From contig NZ_CP009922.3 in assembly GCF_000993785.3 (NCBI RefSeq), positions 3,968,001-4,032,000 on the forward strand: a stretch of 64,000 bases of DNA. Reading direction: 5' to 3'. The DNA is from Streptomyces xiamenensis. GTDB taxonomy: Bacteria; Actinomycetota; Actinomycetes; Streptomycetales; Streptomycetaceae. A model generated the notes under the pieces. It was not told where the DNA came from, made no database searches, and saw only the letters and a program-made list of their open reading frames with translations. Below are positions 1 to 8,980 of this stretch, piece by piece. Within the stretch, counting starts at the first letter, position 1. Every line of letters starts with the position of its first letter. A program made the position numbers and the translations under genes.

Positions 1-2
1 GC

Positions 3-926
3 TACCCCACGGTGTGGGGCACCACGGCGCTGCGCGAGGCCATCCTCGGCTGGCTGGCCCGCCGGACGAAGGCGGCCGGCCTGGACCATGTCAACGTGCT
101 GCCGGTGGTCGGCTCCAAGGAACTGGTGGCCTGGCTGCCGACCCAGCTGGGGCTCGGCCCGGGCGACAAGGTGGCGTACCCGCAGCCCGCGTACCCCACC
201 TACGAGGTGGGCGCCCGGCTGGCCGGCGCCGAACCGGTGCCCTACACCGGGTCCGTCACCGAGCTGGATCCGGCCGGTCTGAAGCTGGTCTGGCTGAACT
301 CCCCGGGGAACCCGAGCGGCCGGGTGCTGGGCGTGGACGAGCTGCGGGCGGCGGTGGCCTGGGCGCGCGCACACGGGATCCTGCTGCTGAGCGACGAGTG
401 CTACCTGGAACTGGGCTGGGAGGCCGAGCCGGTCTCGGTGCTCGACCCGGCGGTGTGCGGCGGCCCGGTGGACGGGCTGATCGCGGTGCACTCGCTGTCC
501 AAGCGCTCCAACCTGGCCGGCTACCGGGCGGCGTTCCTGGCCGGGGACGCCACGGTACTGGGCGAGTTGCTCCAGATCCGCAAGCACGGCGGGATGATGC
601 TGCCGGCCCCGGTCCAGGCCGCGATGGCGGTGGCGCTGGGGGACGACGCGCATGTGGCCGTCCAGCGGGAGAGGTACGCGGCGCGGCGCACGGCGCTGCG
701 GGCGGCCCTGGAGGGGCGCGGCTTCCGGATCGAGCACAGCGAGGCGTCGCTGTACCTGTGGGCGACGCGGGACGAGCCGTGCTGGGAAACCGTGGCGGGC
801 CTGGCCAAGGACGGGATCCTGGTGGCCCCCGGCGCGTTCTACGGAGCGCCGGGCGAACACTTCGTGCGGGTCGCCTTCACCGCAACGGATGAGCGAGTCG
901 CGGAGGCCGTGCGGCGCCTGGGGTAG
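3..926 (+). CDS. dapC: succinyldiaminopimelate transaminase DapC (5' end cut by window)
   Basis: Fold-type I PLP aminotransferase of the lysine/diaminopimelate pathway, converting N-succinyl-2-amino-6-ketopimelate to N-succinyl-LL-DAP. The frame is open from base 3, so the gene begins upstream of the window. Visible signatures are the substrate-side YPQPAYPTYEVG segment, LNSPGNPSG, the SDECYLELGW aspartate region and the PLP lysine in SLSKRSNLAGYR. About 300 of the usual ~365 residues are present. dapE, the next step of the pathway, lies 5.4 kb downstream, separated by accessory genes. Function is by family and by this neighbour. Confidence 0.9.
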   Translation, partial: YPTVWGTTALREAILGWLARRTKAAGLDHVNVLPVVGSKELVAWLPTQLGLGPGDKVAYPQPAYPTYEVGARLAGAEPVPYTGSVTELDPAGLKLVWLNSPGNPSGRVLGVDELRAAVAWARAHGILLLSDECYLELGWEAEPVSVLDPAVCGGPVDGLIAVHSLSKRSNLAGYRAAFLAGDATVLGELLQIRKHGGMMLPAPVQAAMAVALGDDAHVAVQRERYAARRTALRAALEGRGFRIEHSEASLYLWATRDEPCWETVAGLAKDGILVAPGAFYGAPGEHFVRVAFTATDERVAEAVRRLG

Positions 927-1164
927 CCGTGGCGTCCCCCCCCGGCCGGAGGCTGGGGTGGGGGTGGCGGAGGCCGTGCGGCGCTTGGCCTGGGTCCGTC
1001 CGACGGATGGCGCCTGTCGGACCGCGGTGGTCCGCCCGGTGCGGTGAGTGCGGCTCCGACCGGGTGACGGAGGGAGCCGCGCGGCGGTGGGACACCGCGT
1101 GCGCGTGCCGGTGCCGCCAGACTGCCCAGGGCCTGCCCGTCACCACGCCTTCCGGGGAGCCCTC

Positions 1165-1485
1165 ATGTCCCAGCCGGATGCCTTCCTGGCCGTGTGCGGC
1201 CACACCCACCTCTTCCCCGGCGCGCGCTGCCGCGTCCAGGGTCTCCCCGACGCCAGGGCCTTCGCGGCGCTCCCGCGGCCGCTGGATCTGATGCTGCGGT
1301 TCTCCGACGATGTGGTCACCGAGGCGGAGCTGCGCACCGGTGACCCGATGGGCCCCGCGCTCACGGTCCAGGCGCACACCACCGGCGCCGGCACCGAGAT
1401 CGACGGCCGTACCTGGGTGATCCGGGAGGTCCGCCGGGCGGGCAGCGAGATCGAGCTGACGCTCGGCGGCCGTACCGGGTTGTGA
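1165..1485 (+). CDS. conserved hypothetical protein, 106 aa
   Basis: I do not recognise a named domain. The chosen ATG is preceded by GGGGAG at a good distance; the frame also extends upstream to 1048, but that extension is low-complexity and has no ribosome site. The protein has short beta-rich stretches (MLRFSDDVV, ALTVQAHTT, EIELTLGG), no signal peptide and no membrane segment. It ends just before a strong stem-loop that also serves the convergent gene at 1550-1957. Confidence 0.55.
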   Translation: MSQPDAFLAVCGHTHLFPGARCRVQGLPDARAFAALPRPLDLMLRFSDDVVTEAELRTGDPMGPALTVQAHTTGAGTEIDGRTWVIREVRRAGSEIELTLGGRTGL

Positions 1486-1495
1486 GCACAGCCGT

Positions 1496-1528
1496 GAGCC
1501 CCCGGGGCGGGAGATACCCCGGGGGCTC
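1496..1528. terminator. bidirectional intrinsic terminator-like hairpin
   Basis: A perfect 12-bp inverted repeat (GAGCCCCCGGGG / CCCCGGGGGCTC) with a 9-nt loop, between two convergent genes whose stops are at 1485 and 1550. There is no T-run, as is common in Streptomyces. Confidence 0.8.
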
Positions 1529-1549
1529 AGGTGTGCGTCGGGAGCCGGG

Positions 1550-1957
1550 TCAGCCGATGGGCAGGCCGCCGAGCAGCTGGGTGGCGGAGGTGGGGTTGAC
1601 CGGGGCGGCGGAGGTGAGGGTCTTGCCGAGCGCGCCGGCGCCCTCGGTGGCGACCTCGGCGGCCAGCTCGCCAACGACCTGCTGGGCGGCCGGGACGGTG
1701 CCCTGGATGGCGGTGTTGGCGGTCTCGCCGAGGGCCGGGAGCGTACGGTTCTCCTCGCCGGTCAGCCCGCCCGCGGTCTTGGTGACGCCCTCGACCGTGT
1801 TGCCCAGGGTGGCCGGGTCCAGGTTGGTGATCCCGTTCAGTTCCCCGTTGGTGGGCAGCCCCAGGGCGCTGGCCTGGCCGGCGGCGCCGACGAGGGGAGC
1901 GGCCGCCGCGAGGACGATCGCGGCCTTGGTCACACGGCGCTGGAGGGGGTTGGACAT
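1550..1957 (-). CDS. small secreted protein, Ala/Gly/Thr-rich, 135 aa
   Basis: Sec-type signal peptide at residues 1-33 (basic MSNPLQRRVTK, then a hydrophobic Ala/Val core ending ASA-LG). The mature part is a short low-complexity Asn/Thr/Gly/Ala protein with no cysteines and no enzyme motif. The start at 1957 was chosen because AGAAGGAG precedes it; an upstream in-frame ATG at 2074 has no ribosome site. Such small secreted proteins are common in Streptomyces; function unknown. A low-GC promoter region lies upstream. Confidence 0.75.
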   Translation of the reverse strand: MSNPLQRRVTKAAIVLAAAAPLVGAAGQASALGLPTNGELNGITNLDPATLGNTVEGVTKTAGGLTGEENRTLPALGETANTAIQGTVPAAQQVVGELAAEVATEGAGALGKTLTSAAPVNPTSATQLLGGLPIG

Positions 1958-2054
1958 GATGCTCCTTCTGGCGAGAAGTGGTGCGTTGTGGTGCGTTGCC
2001 GTGCCTATCGCTTGGAAGGGCTTGGAGGTTGCGGTCTCGCCAGGTAAAGGATTG

Positions 2055-2084
2055 TTAATGCGTCGCATGATCATTTCGGTGCAA
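2055..2084 (-). promoter_or_regulatory. candidate promoter of the secreted protein gene
   Basis: Read on the minus strand: TTGCAC, 18 nt, CATTAA, inside an unusually AT-rich patch for this chromosome, giving a ~90-nt leader to the start at 1957. Motif match only. Confidence 0.35.
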
Positions 2085-2102
2085 AAACGCTTCAGCAGCG
2101 GG

Positions 2103-3050
2103 TTATTGCAGCGTGGCCAGGGCGAACAGGCCCGGGCCGAAGGTGATCAGCAGCGGCAGTAAGGGCGCGAGGCCCGCCGCCGTGGCGGCTGTACGACGCC
2201 GTGCGGGGGTCAGCCGTACGGGCGGTTCGAGCAGCCGTGCCACCCGATCGCCGAGCTGCCGTCGGCTGGACGCGCAGGACAGGACGCCCCGGTGCTCATT
2301 CAGTTCGATCAGGGCCAGCGCCGTGTCGAGGTGCCCGCAGCGGCGTGAGGCGGTGTCGTCGGCGGCGAGCTCGACCAGCCGGTGGGTCTGCTCGCAGAAG
2401 TGCGCGAACAGCGGAACCCGCGGGAAGCCGCTCGCCAGGGCACTGGACAACTGGAGCAGCCAGTCGTGCCGGGCCCTGGCGTGACCGCGTTCATGGGCGA
2501 GCACGGCGTCGAGCCGCCGCCCGGTGAGCCGCCGCAGCGCCCCCGTGGTGATCACCAGCTGGCCGGTGCCGGGCAGCCACCAGGCGTCCGGGTACTCGTC
2601 CTCCAGCACCAGGAGCGGACCGGGCGCGGCGGGCAGCAGCTCGGCCGGGAGATCGGGGGCGCGCTCGCGCAGCCGGGCGCGGCGCACCGCCCGTAGCCGG
2701 TAGGCGTCGGTGATCTCGCGGGCCAGCATGGCGGCGGTCCAGGCCGCGCCGCAGGCCAGCAGCAGGGTGAGGGCGGCCGTCCAGGTGGAGACCTCGTGCA
2801 GGTCGTACGCGGCGGTGACGGCCTCGGGCGCGGGGGCGAACACCTGCGCCCGTACGGTGTCGAACACGGCCGCCGCGCCCAGCAGCAGCGCCGCCAGGCA
2901 GCACAACAGCACGGTGCCGACCAGGCATTGCCACACCCACAGGGCCACCACCGGTTCCCGGCCCGGCCAGGTGGCACGGGTCAGCGCACGCGGCAGCAGC
3001 ACCGCGGCGCTCAGGGCGGTGGCCGTGAGCAGGAGGAGACTGAGGCTCAC
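2103..3050 (-). CDS. M56 (BlaR1/MecR1-type) membrane metallopeptidase
   Basis: Integral-membrane zinc peptidase of 315 aa. Hydrophobic segments lie at about residues 1-20, 38-62, 90-110 and 288-315, with the cytosolic catalytic motif HERGH at 186-190. BlaR1-like antibiotic sensors carry an extra penicillin-binding domain, which is absent here, as in most actinobacterial M56 proteins. M56 genes are often paired with a BlaI repressor; none is next to it. The GTG start overlaps the stop of the upstream MFS gene (GTGA), so the two are probably translationally coupled. Substrate unknown. Confidence 0.85.
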   Translation of the reverse strand: MSLSLLLLTATALSAAVLLPRALTRATWPGREPVVALWVWQCLVGTVLLCCLAALLLGAAAVFDTVRAQVFAPAPEAVTAAYDLHEVSTWTAALTLLLACGAAWTAAMLAREITDAYRLRAVRRARLRERAPDLPAELLPAAPGPLLVLEDEYPDAWWLPGTGQLVITTGALRRLTGRRLDAVLAHERGHARARHDWLLQLSSALASGFPRVPLFAHFCEQTHRLVELAADDTASRRCGHLDTALALIELNEHRGVLSCASSRRQLGDRVARLLEPPVRLTPARRRTAATAAGLAPLLPLLITFGPGLFALATLQ

Positions 3051-4636
3051 TCCGCGGGGTCCCCCTTCGTGACCAGGTGCCCGGTCGTTCCGGCCAGTTC
3101 GCCGTCGAGTATCTCGGTCGTGCTGAGGGTCGGGGCGGGCCGGGACAGCAGCCGGGCGGTGAGGGCGGCGCCGCCCACCAGGACCACCGTAGCGATGAGG
3201 AGGGTCGCCGTATAGCCATGGTCGAAAGCCTGGTGGGCCGCCGACAGCAGCGCGCCGGCCGTTGTGCCGTCCGGGAGTTCACCGGCGGCGGCGATGGCCT
3301 GGTCCAGGCCCTCGCGCGCGGAGTCCGGGGCGTCGGCGGGCAGCCGTACGGTCGCGGTGTACAGCGCGCTGAGCATGCTGCCCAGGATCGCGACGCCGGA
3401 CAGCGAGCCCAGCTCGTAGGAGACTTCCTCGACGGAGGCGGCCATGCCGGCCCGGTGCGCGGGGGCGTTGCCGATGATGGCGGCCGAGGCGGCGGTCATC
3501 GCCAGACCCGATCCGGCGCCCACCACCACGAGACCGGGCGCGATCCAGGCCGAGTGGTCCGGGTGCAGGGACAGGAACGGCACCATCTCGGGGGTCAGGG
3601 TGAGGGTCAGCAGGGCACCGGCGCCGGTGAGGAGCAGTCCGCCGACGATCAGCGGACGGGTGCCGACCCGGTGCAGCACGGCGCCGCCGATGATGCCGGC
3701 GGGCAGCGCGCCCACGGCCAGGGCCGCCACCAGCACCCCGGCCTCCAACGGGGTGAGGCCGAGGACGAGCTGAAGGCGCTGGGTGAGCACCAGCTGGATC
3801 CCGGCGTCCGCGAACATCGCCAGAGCGGCCGCCGCGATGCCGGCCATGATGCGCGGGTCGCGCAGCAGGGCGAAGTCGATCAGCGGGTGCGCCATGCCGC
3901 GCTGTCGGCGGACGAACAGCAGGAGGCCGACGGTGGCGGCCAGCAGGGCGAGCACGACGTGCAGCGGCTGCGGGTCCGGCTTGGTGATCTCCTTGATCGC
4001 GTACACGACGCCGACCAGACCGACCATGATCTGGGTGGAGGCGAGCAGATCCCAGGGCTTGTCCGGGTTGCCGGAGCCGCCCGGAGCGAGGAAGGCGGCG
4101 GCCACCAGGGCGATCAGCACCACGGGGACGTTGATCAGGAAGACCGAGCCCCACCAGAAGTGCTCCAGCAGCAGCCCGCCCACGATCGGGCCGAGCGCCA
4201 TGCCGAAGACGGACATGGTGCCCCACACGCCGATGGCGATGCCGCGTTCGCGCTCGTCCTCGAAGGTGATGCGGATGAGGGAGAGGGTGGCGGGCATCAT
4301 CGCGGCGGCGCCGACCGCCAGGAAGGCGCGGGCGCCGATCAGGACCGCGGCGTTGGGCGCGAAGGCGGCCAGGACGGAGGCCGTGCCGAACAGGACCAGG
4401 CCGATCAGGAACATCCGCTTGTGGCCGATGCGGTCGCCCAGGGTGCCGGCCCCCAGCAGCAGGCCGGCCATCACCAGGGGGTAGGCGTTGATGATCCACA
4501 GCTTCTGGGAGGCATCGGCCGACAGTTCTTCGGTCAGCGTCGGCAGAGCGGTGTACAGGACGGTCATGTCCACCGCGATCAGCAGCAGTCCCGCCGATAC
4601 GGTCACCAGCATCCACCAGCGCTTGGCGCTGTGCAC
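3047..4636 (-). CDS. MFS multidrug efflux transporter, DHA2 (14-TMS) family
   Basis: Drug:H+ antiporter of 529 aa, the usual size for the EmrB/QacA/SmvA group. Visible signatures include the TM1 acidic motif ([15 protein letters not shown]), motif A ([11 protein letters not shown]) and the motif-C-like [26 protein letters not shown] start with AGGAG six bases upstream. It follows a TetR gene by 52 bp and overlaps the M56 gene, forming a three-gene minus-strand operon. Probable role: regulated export of a toxic compound; the substrate cannot be read from sequence. Confidence 0.92.
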   Translation of the reverse strand: MHSAKRWWMLVTVSAGLLLIAVDMTVLYTALPTLTEELSADASQKLWIINAYPLVMAGLLLGAGTLGDRIGHKRMFLIGLVLFGTASVLAAFAPNAAVLIGARAFLAVGAAAMMPATLSLIRITFEDERERGIAIGVWGTMSVFGMALGPIVGGLLLEHFWWGSVFLINVPVVLIALVAAAFLAPGGSGNPDKPWDLLASTQIMVGLVGVVYAIKEITKPDPQPLHVVLALLAATVGLLLFVRRQRGMAHPLIDFALLRDPRIMAGIAAAALAMFADAGIQLVLTQRLQLVLGLTPLEAGVLVAALAVGALPAGIIGGAVLHRVGTRPLIVGGLLLTGAGALLTLTLTPEMVPFLSLHPDHSAWIAPGLVVVGAGSGLAMTAASAAIIGNAPAHRAGMAASVEEVSYELGSLSGVAILGSMLSALYTATVRLPADAPDSAREGLDQAIAAAGELPDGTTAGALLSAAHQAFDHGYTATLLIATVVLVGGAALTARLLSRPAPTLSTTEILDGELAGTTGHLVTKGDPAE

Positions 4637-4688
4637 GTCGTTCTCCTGTCGTTCTCGGTTGGTACGGGGGTCCCGCAGGGGGTGGCGG

Positions 4689-5240
4689 TCAGCCGGCGGC
4701 GGGGTCGCTCAGCTCGGTGATCCGCCGCAGCAGGGCCGCCTTCAGGGGGGCGGGCAGCGCGGCGCCGGTGGTGGCCTCGTACAGCCACATGCCGTCGGAC
4801 GCCATCCGGGCCAGCAGCAGATCGAGGTCCGCCGGGTCCTCCACGTGCTCGGGCAGCGGTGCCCAGCGGTGCATGAGTTCGTCCCACAGCTGGGAGAGCG
4901 CGGGCTGGGCCACGGATTCGAGCATGAAGGTCAGGTCGGCCTTGCTGGCGGTGTGAGCCGCGCCCTCGATGGTGTAGGCGACGGTGGTCTCCCGGGTGGT
5001 CGCCTGTGCCTGCGGCTTGCCGAGGGTGTCCGCCAGCCGCTCCTCCCACTGCGTGATCAGGTGTTTCTGGATGGCGATCAGCAGTTCTTCGCGGCTGGGG
5101 AAGTGGTACATCAGGCCGGCCTTGGTCACCCCGGCCTCGCGGGCGGCGGCGTCCAGGGTCAGGCCCGTGATGCCGTCGCGCTCGGTGACACGGATGGCGG
5201 CGTCCAGGATCAGATGGCGGGAGCTGGGTCGCATGCTCAT
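4689..5240 (-). CDS. TetR/AcrR family repressor of the adjacent MFS operon
   Basis: 183 aa with an N-terminal TetR helix-turn-helix at residues ~10-56 ([28 protein letters not shown]) and a divergent ligand-binding C-terminal domain. It is the first gene of the TetR-MFS-M56 operon, and a near-perfect 26-bp palindrome begins one base upstream of its start codon, so autorepression with de-repression of the transporter is the simplest model. A second in-frame ATG lies 6 bp inside. No Shine-Dalgarno sequence fits, because the operator occupies that position. Confidence 0.9.
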   Translation of the reverse strand: MSMRPSSRHLILDAAIRVTERDGITGLTLDAAAREAGVTKAGLMYHFPSREELLIAIQKHLITQWEERLADTLGKPQAQATTRETTVAYTIEGAAHTASKADLTFMLESVAQPALSQLWDELMHRWAPLPEHVEDPADLDLLLARMASDGMWLYEATTGAALPAPLKAALLRRITELSDPAAG

Positions 5241-5266
5241 AACTTTACCATCCGGAAGGTAAAGTT
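5241..5266. promoter_or_regulatory. TetR-type operator palindrome
   Basis: Arms AACTTTACC and GGTAAAGTT are perfect inverted repeats around a TCCGGA core, giving a 26-bp palindrome with one mismatched pair. It abuts the start codon of the TetR gene, is AT-rich against its surroundings, and is the obvious binding site for that repressor. Confidence 0.8.
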
Positions 5267-5324
5267 ACGCAGGTGTGCGGGACGGCGAACGGCCGGACCC
5301 CGGCGGGGCCCGTCCGTCACCCGG

Positions 5325-6317
5325 TCATTCCGTCTCCGACGTCTCCGCCCCGGACCCCGGGGTCCCCGAGGTCTCCGGCGCCCCCTCCGCCGCAGGCGGA
5401 CCGGGCAGAATGCTCAGCACCAGCTCGTCGCCGGTACGGGCGCCCCCGCCCCCCTCCAGAGCCGTGTCCGAACGCTCCTCGGCCTCCCGCCAGCCCTCCG
5501 TGGACCGCTTGGCCTCCCACACCCGGTTGCCCAGCTCGATCCGCTCGATCCCCAGCTCGGCCGCGTGCGCCACCGACCAGTGCGCCAGCTCCCAGCCGCG
5601 CTGCGTGTTCTCCACCGGGGCGAGGCCCACCGTCACCAGCTCGCCGTCCCCGCCGACCGGCACCTGATCGCCGAACTCCGCCCGGATCCGGTCCCCCACC
5701 TCCACGGGCGGGAAGGGGGACACCCCCTCCTCGCCCACCGTGCAGTTCAGCGCGGCCGGCGAACGGCCGGTGAACGCGGCGGCCAGCAGCGCCGCCCGCG
5801 GCTCGTGCTTCGCGTACTCGTCGGGGAAGGCACTGCGCTGCACCTCCTGCGCGGCCACGGTCAGCGGCTTCGTCAGATAGTCCGGGATCTCGACCAGGTG
5901 GTCGTAGAACTGCCCGGCCGAGTACACCGGATCCATGATCTCCTCCACCGTGCCCCAGCCCTGGCTGGGGCGCTGCTGGAACAGACCCACCGAATCCCGG
6001 TCCCCGTAGTCGATGTTGTAGAGACTGGACTCCTGCATCGCGGTCGCGATCGCTATCGTGATCGCCCGCTCCGGCAGGCCGCGCGCGGTGCCGACGGCCT
6101 GGATCGTGGCGGCGTTCGCGGCCTGCTGCGGGCGCATGGTGAACGAGGCGGTCTCCCCCTCGCCCGCCACCGTGCAGTGCGGGGGCTGGGCCGGGCCGGG
6201 CGAGGACGTGTACTGGATCACGCCATAGCCGGCCACGGCCGACAGCACCAGGACGGCGGACCCGCCGCGGACCAGCCTGCGACGTCGGGAAGAAGCGGTG
6301 GGTTCGGGCACGCGCAT
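5325..6317 (-). CDS. membrane-anchored protein with a lytic-transglycosylase-like segment
   Basis: 330 aa. Residues 1-17 are basic, followed by one hydrophobic anchor at ~18-36 ([16 protein letters not shown]), placing the rest outside the cell. Residues ~80-125 contain a goose-lysozyme/SLT-like stretch: [20 protein letters not shown] followed by [11 protein letters not shown], where the glutamate after Q is the candidate catalytic residue. The C-terminal third (~205-290) resembles no enzyme I know. It is divergent from dapE. Homologues are common in Streptomyces and usually hypothetical; a peptidoglycan role is my inference. Confidence 0.7.
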   Translation of the reverse strand: MRVPEPTASSRRRRLVRGGSAVLVLSAVAGYGVIQYTSSPGPAQPPHCTVAGEGETASFTMRPQQAANAATIQAVGTARGLPERAITIAIATAMQESSLYNIDYGDRDSVGLFQQRPSQGWGTVEEIMDPVYSAGQFYDHLVEIPDYLTKPLTVAAQEVQRSAFPDEYAKHEPRAALLAAAFTGRSPAALNCTVGEEGVSPFPPVEVGDRIRAEFGDQVPVGGDGELVTVGLAPVENTQRGWELAHWSVAHAAELGIERIELGNRVWEAKRSTEGWREAEERSDTALEGGGGARTGDELVLSILPGPPAAEGAPETSGTPGSGAETSETE

Positions 6318-6355
6318 ACGGTAACGGGTCTCGTCACCGCCGGATCACCCACCGG

Positions 6356-6361
6356 TACCCT
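6356..6361 (+). promoter_or_regulatory. -10 box of a leaderless dapE promoter
   Basis: TACCCT ends 7 nt before the dapE ATG and there is no ribosome-binding site, so transcription probably starts at or next to the start codon. Confidence 0.5.
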
Positions 6362-6368
6362 CGTCCGC

Positions 6369-7448
6369 ATGGAACCACCCGCACTTGATCTCGCTCTCGA
6401 CGCCCCCGCTCTCACCGCCCAGCTCGTGGACATCCCCTCGGTGAGCGGTTCGGAGAAGTCCCTGGCCGACGCCGTCGAAAGCGCCCTGCGCGCACTGCCG
6501 CACCTGCGGGTGGACCGCTACGGCAACAATGTCGTCGCCCGCACCGACGCCGGCCGCGCCGAACGCGTCCTGCTCGCCGGCCACCTCGACACCGTGCCGA
6601 TCGCCGGCAACCTGCCCTCCCGGCTGGACGAGGAAGGGCTGCTGTGGGGTTGCGGCACCACCGACATGAAGGCCGGCGTCGCCGTCCAGCTGCGCATCGC
6701 CGCCACCGTGCCCGCGCCCAACCGCGATCTCACCTTCGTCTTCTACGACAACGAGGAGGTCGAGTCCGAGCGCAACGGCCTGCGGCACCTCGCCGCCGTC
6801 CACCCCGAGTGGCTGGCCGCCGACTTCGCCGTCCTGCTGGAGCCCTCCACCGGTGAGGTCGAGGGCGGCTGCCAGGGCACCCTGCGCGTCCAGGTGAAGC
6901 TGCCCGGCGTGCGCGCCCACTCCGCCCGCTCCTGGATGGGCTCCAACGCCATCCACGCCGCCGCCCCCGTGCTGGCCGCCCTCGCCGCCTACGAGCCGCG
7001 CCGCCCGGTCATCGACGGCCTGGAGTACCACGAGGGCCTCAACGCCGTCGGCATCGAGGGCGGCGTCGCCGGCAACGTCATCCCCGACGCCTGCGTCGTC
7101 ACCGTGAACTACCGCTACGCCCCCGACCGCAGCGAGGACCAGGCCATCGCCCACGTCCGCGAGGTCTTCGCCGACTGCGGCGCCCTGGACATCGAGGTCA
7201 CCGACCACGCCCCCGGCGCCCTGCCCGGACTCTCCCACCCGGCCGCCCGGGCGTTCATGGCGGCCGTCGGCGGCGAGGCCCGGCCCAAGTTCGGCTGGAC
7301 GGACGTCTCCCGGTTCAGCGCGCTCGGCATCCCCGCGGTCAACTACGGCCCCGGCGAGGCCAGCCTGGCGCACCGCCGCGACGAACGGGTGGACACCGCG
7401 CTGATCACCCGCTGCGAGGAGCGGCTGCGCGCCTGGCTCGGCGCGTAA
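6369..7448 (+). CDS. dapE: succinyl-diaminopimelate desuccinylase DapE
   Basis: M20-family dinuclear-zinc hydrolase (359 aa) that removes succinate from N-succinyl-LL-DAP, supplying DAP for lysine and peptidoglycan. Metal-site motifs are visible in order: [18 protein letters not shown], the catalytic/bridging pair in YDNEEVES, and a C-terminal histidine in ASLAHRRDE. The ATG at 6369 gives the family-typical N-terminus ([16 protein letters not shown]); the frame is open far upstream but without homology. Predicted leaderless. dapC is upstream on the same strand, with unrelated genes between. Confidence 0.95.
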   Translation: MEPPALDLALDAPALTAQLVDIPSVSGSEKSLADAVESALRALPHLRVDRYGNNVVARTDAGRAERVLLAGHLDTVPIAGNLPSRLDEEGLLWGCGTTDMKAGVAVQLRIAATVPAPNRDLTFVFYDNEEVESERNGLRHLAAVHPEWLAADFAVLLEPSTGEVEGGCQGTLRVQVKLPGVRAHSARSWMGSNAIHAAAPVLAALAAYEPRRPVIDGLEYHEGLNAVGIEGGVAGNVIPDACVVTVNYRYAPDRSEDQAIAHVREVFADCGALDIEVTDHAPGALPGLSHPAARAFMAAVGGEARPKFGWTDVSRFSALGIPAVNYGPGEASLAHRRDERVDTALITRCEERLRAWLGA

Positions 7449-7520
7449 CGGCAGGTGACAGCCGAGGTAATGCACTGTCCCGCGCCTTTCATCGGCGCTT
7501 CACCGCGATCTAGCCAGGAA

Positions 7521-7542
7521 GCCTGGGGCTTCAGCCCTGGGC
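7521..7542 (+). repeat. left-end hairpin of the tnpB element
   Basis: A 9-bp stem with two T.G pairs closes a TTCA tetraloop (GCCTGGGGC / GCCCTGGGC). The same loop occurs in the right-end hairpin at 8909-8929, which supports pairing these as the two ends of one element. Confidence 0.55.
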
Positions 7543-7668
7543 GGGGGTACCTCCCGCTTGCGGGGGCGAATGGCTTCTTTTGGGCCGAGCCGCGCAGTGG
7601 TGGAGTCCTCTTCGCGAGCAGGGACGCTGAGTTGACGTGCAGTCACTTTCGGTATTAGCGTTTTTTGT

Positions 7669-8826
7669 GTGAAGGTTGTGGCGCAGGTGAAGTTGCTGCC
7701 CGCGTCCGCGTATGACGTGGACGCGTTGGCGGCGACGTTGCGTGCGTGTAACCGGGCGGCGAACCGGGCGTCCGAGGTGGCGTTCGCGAAGGATCTCAAG
7801 CGGCGCGATGTGTTGCAGGAGAAGGTCTATTACGCGTTGCGGGCCGACTTCGACCTTGGGGCGCAGCCCGCTGTACGCGTCGTGAAGAAGGTGTGCGACG
7901 CGTACGCGACGCTGAGGGCGAACCTGAAGGCCGGGAACTACGGTCCGGAAGGGTCGAAGCGCCGTCTCAAGGTGGAGTCGAAGCCGATCCGGTTCCGTGA
8001 GGACGCGGCGCAGCCGTTCGATGACCGGATCCTGACGTGGAACCTTGATCAGCGCACCGTGTCGATCTGGACGCTGGCCGGGCGGATCAAGGGCATCCCG
8101 TTCGTCTGCTCGCCCGAGGCGATGAAGCTGCTGGCCTCGTGCAAGGGCGAGTCCGATCTGGTGATGCGAGACGGCATGTTCTTCCTGATCGCCACCATCG
8201 ACATCCCCGAACCCGACCCGTACGAGCCGGCCGGTTGGCTGGGGGTGGATTTGGGGATCGTCAACATCGCCACCACCTCGGATGGCGAGATCATGGCCGG
8301 ACGCCGCCTCAACCGCTACCGGAAACGGCACCTGGAACTGCGCCGCAAGCTCCAGGCCAAGCGCACCAAGAGTGCGAAGCGGGTGCTGAAGCGCATCCGC
8401 CGCCGCGAGGCCCGCCACTCCGCGAACACCAATCACATCATCGCCAAGAAGCTCGTCGCCACCGCTGAACGCACCTCGCGCGGGATCGCCCTGGAAGACC
8501 TGGGCGGCATCCGGGCGAGGGTTACGGCCAGGAAAGACCAGCGGGCACGACTGCACTCCTGGGCGTTCGCCCAGCTCGGCGCCTTCGTCGAGTACAAGGC
8601 CCGCCGGGCAGGTGTGCCCGTGGTCCGTGTGGACCCGCGCAACACCTCCCGGCAGTGCTCGCGGTGCTGGCACACCCACCGGTCCAACCGGATCGACCAA
8701 GCACGGTTCGCCTGCCGCTCCTGCGGAGTGATCTTGCACGCGGACCACAACGGCTCCCGCAACATCGCCCACCGGGGCGATGCCGCGTGGCAGCGGGGCG
8801 CTGTCAAACGCCCCAGTACGGCCTGA
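7669..8826 (+). CDS. tnpB: TnpB RNA-guided endonuclease of an IS605-like element
   Basis: 385 aa. TnpB proteins are ancestors of Cas12 and cut DNA guided by an RNA from the element's right end. All RuvC parts look intact: RuvC-I aspartate in GVDLGIVNIA (~residue 195), RuvC-II glutamate in ALEDLGGI, a four-cysteine zinc ribbon (CSRC ... CRSC) and RuvC-III aspartate in HADHNGSRNIA. The GTG start has no clear ribosome site. The first ~60 codons use many TTG/GTG codons and look less GC-biased than the neighbours. An intact nuclease without tnpA suggests retention by self-maintenance or cell use. Confidence 0.9.
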   Translation: MKVVAQVKLLPASAYDVDALAATLRACNRAANRASEVAFAKDLKRRDVLQEKVYYALRADFDLGAQPAVRVVKKVCDAYATLRANLKAGNYGPEGSKRRLKVESKPIRFREDAAQPFDDRILTWNLDQRTVSIWTLAGRIKGIPFVCSPEAMKLLASCKGESDLVMRDGMFFLIATIDIPEPDPYEPAGWLGVDLGIVNIATTSDGEIMAGRRLNRYRKRHLELRRKLQAKRTKSAKRVLKRIRRREARHSANTNHIIAKKLVATAERTSRGIALEDLGGIRARVTARKDQRARLHSWAFAQLGAFVEYKARRAGVPVVRVDPRNTSRQCSRCWHTHRSNRIDQARFACRSCGVILHADHNGSRNIAHRGDAAWQRGAVKRPSTA

Positions 8827-8936
8827 CGCCGCACCGGACGCAGGGGACCAACGCGGCAGCCAGCCGCGCTCCACCTGCAATCCCAGCCCCACAGGACCGG
8901 GTGACAAGCTCGGTCCCTTCAGGGCCGAGAATTTGA
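8827..8936 (+). ncRNA. candidate omega/re RNA and right end of the tnpB element
   Basis: In this family the guide RNA overlaps the tnpB 3' end and runs to the right end of the element. This stretch follows the stop codon directly, has no reading frame of note, and ends with a hairpin at 8909-8929 (CTCGG, bulged T, CCC, loop TTCA, GGG, CCGAG). The unpaired T in the stem is typical of sites read by Y1 transposases. The RNA itself is inferred. Confidence 0.45.
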
Positions 8937-8980
8937 CCGTACGCTGAGTGAGGAGTACGGATCGTCGTAAGGAGCAACGC

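Larger units (their letters stand above)
7499..8936 (+). mobile_element. IS200/IS605-like (IS1341-type) element carrying only tnpB
   Basis: A tnpB gene flanked by two imperfect hairpins that both have a TTCA loop, as expected of subterminal hairpins of this superfamily. There are no terminal inverted repeats and no target duplication. No tnpA (Y1 transposase) is present, so the copy is non-autonomous or decayed. It sits between dapE and the LOG-protein gene, which are neighbours in mycobacteria. TTCAC at 7499-7503 is a plausible left junction; the exact ends are inferred. Confidence 0.65.

Noticed and set aside
5325..6317. Annotation as a heavy-metal transporter, sometimes used for such proteins
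   Set aside because: Only one membrane helix and no metal-site motif; the lysozyme-like segment is a better clue.
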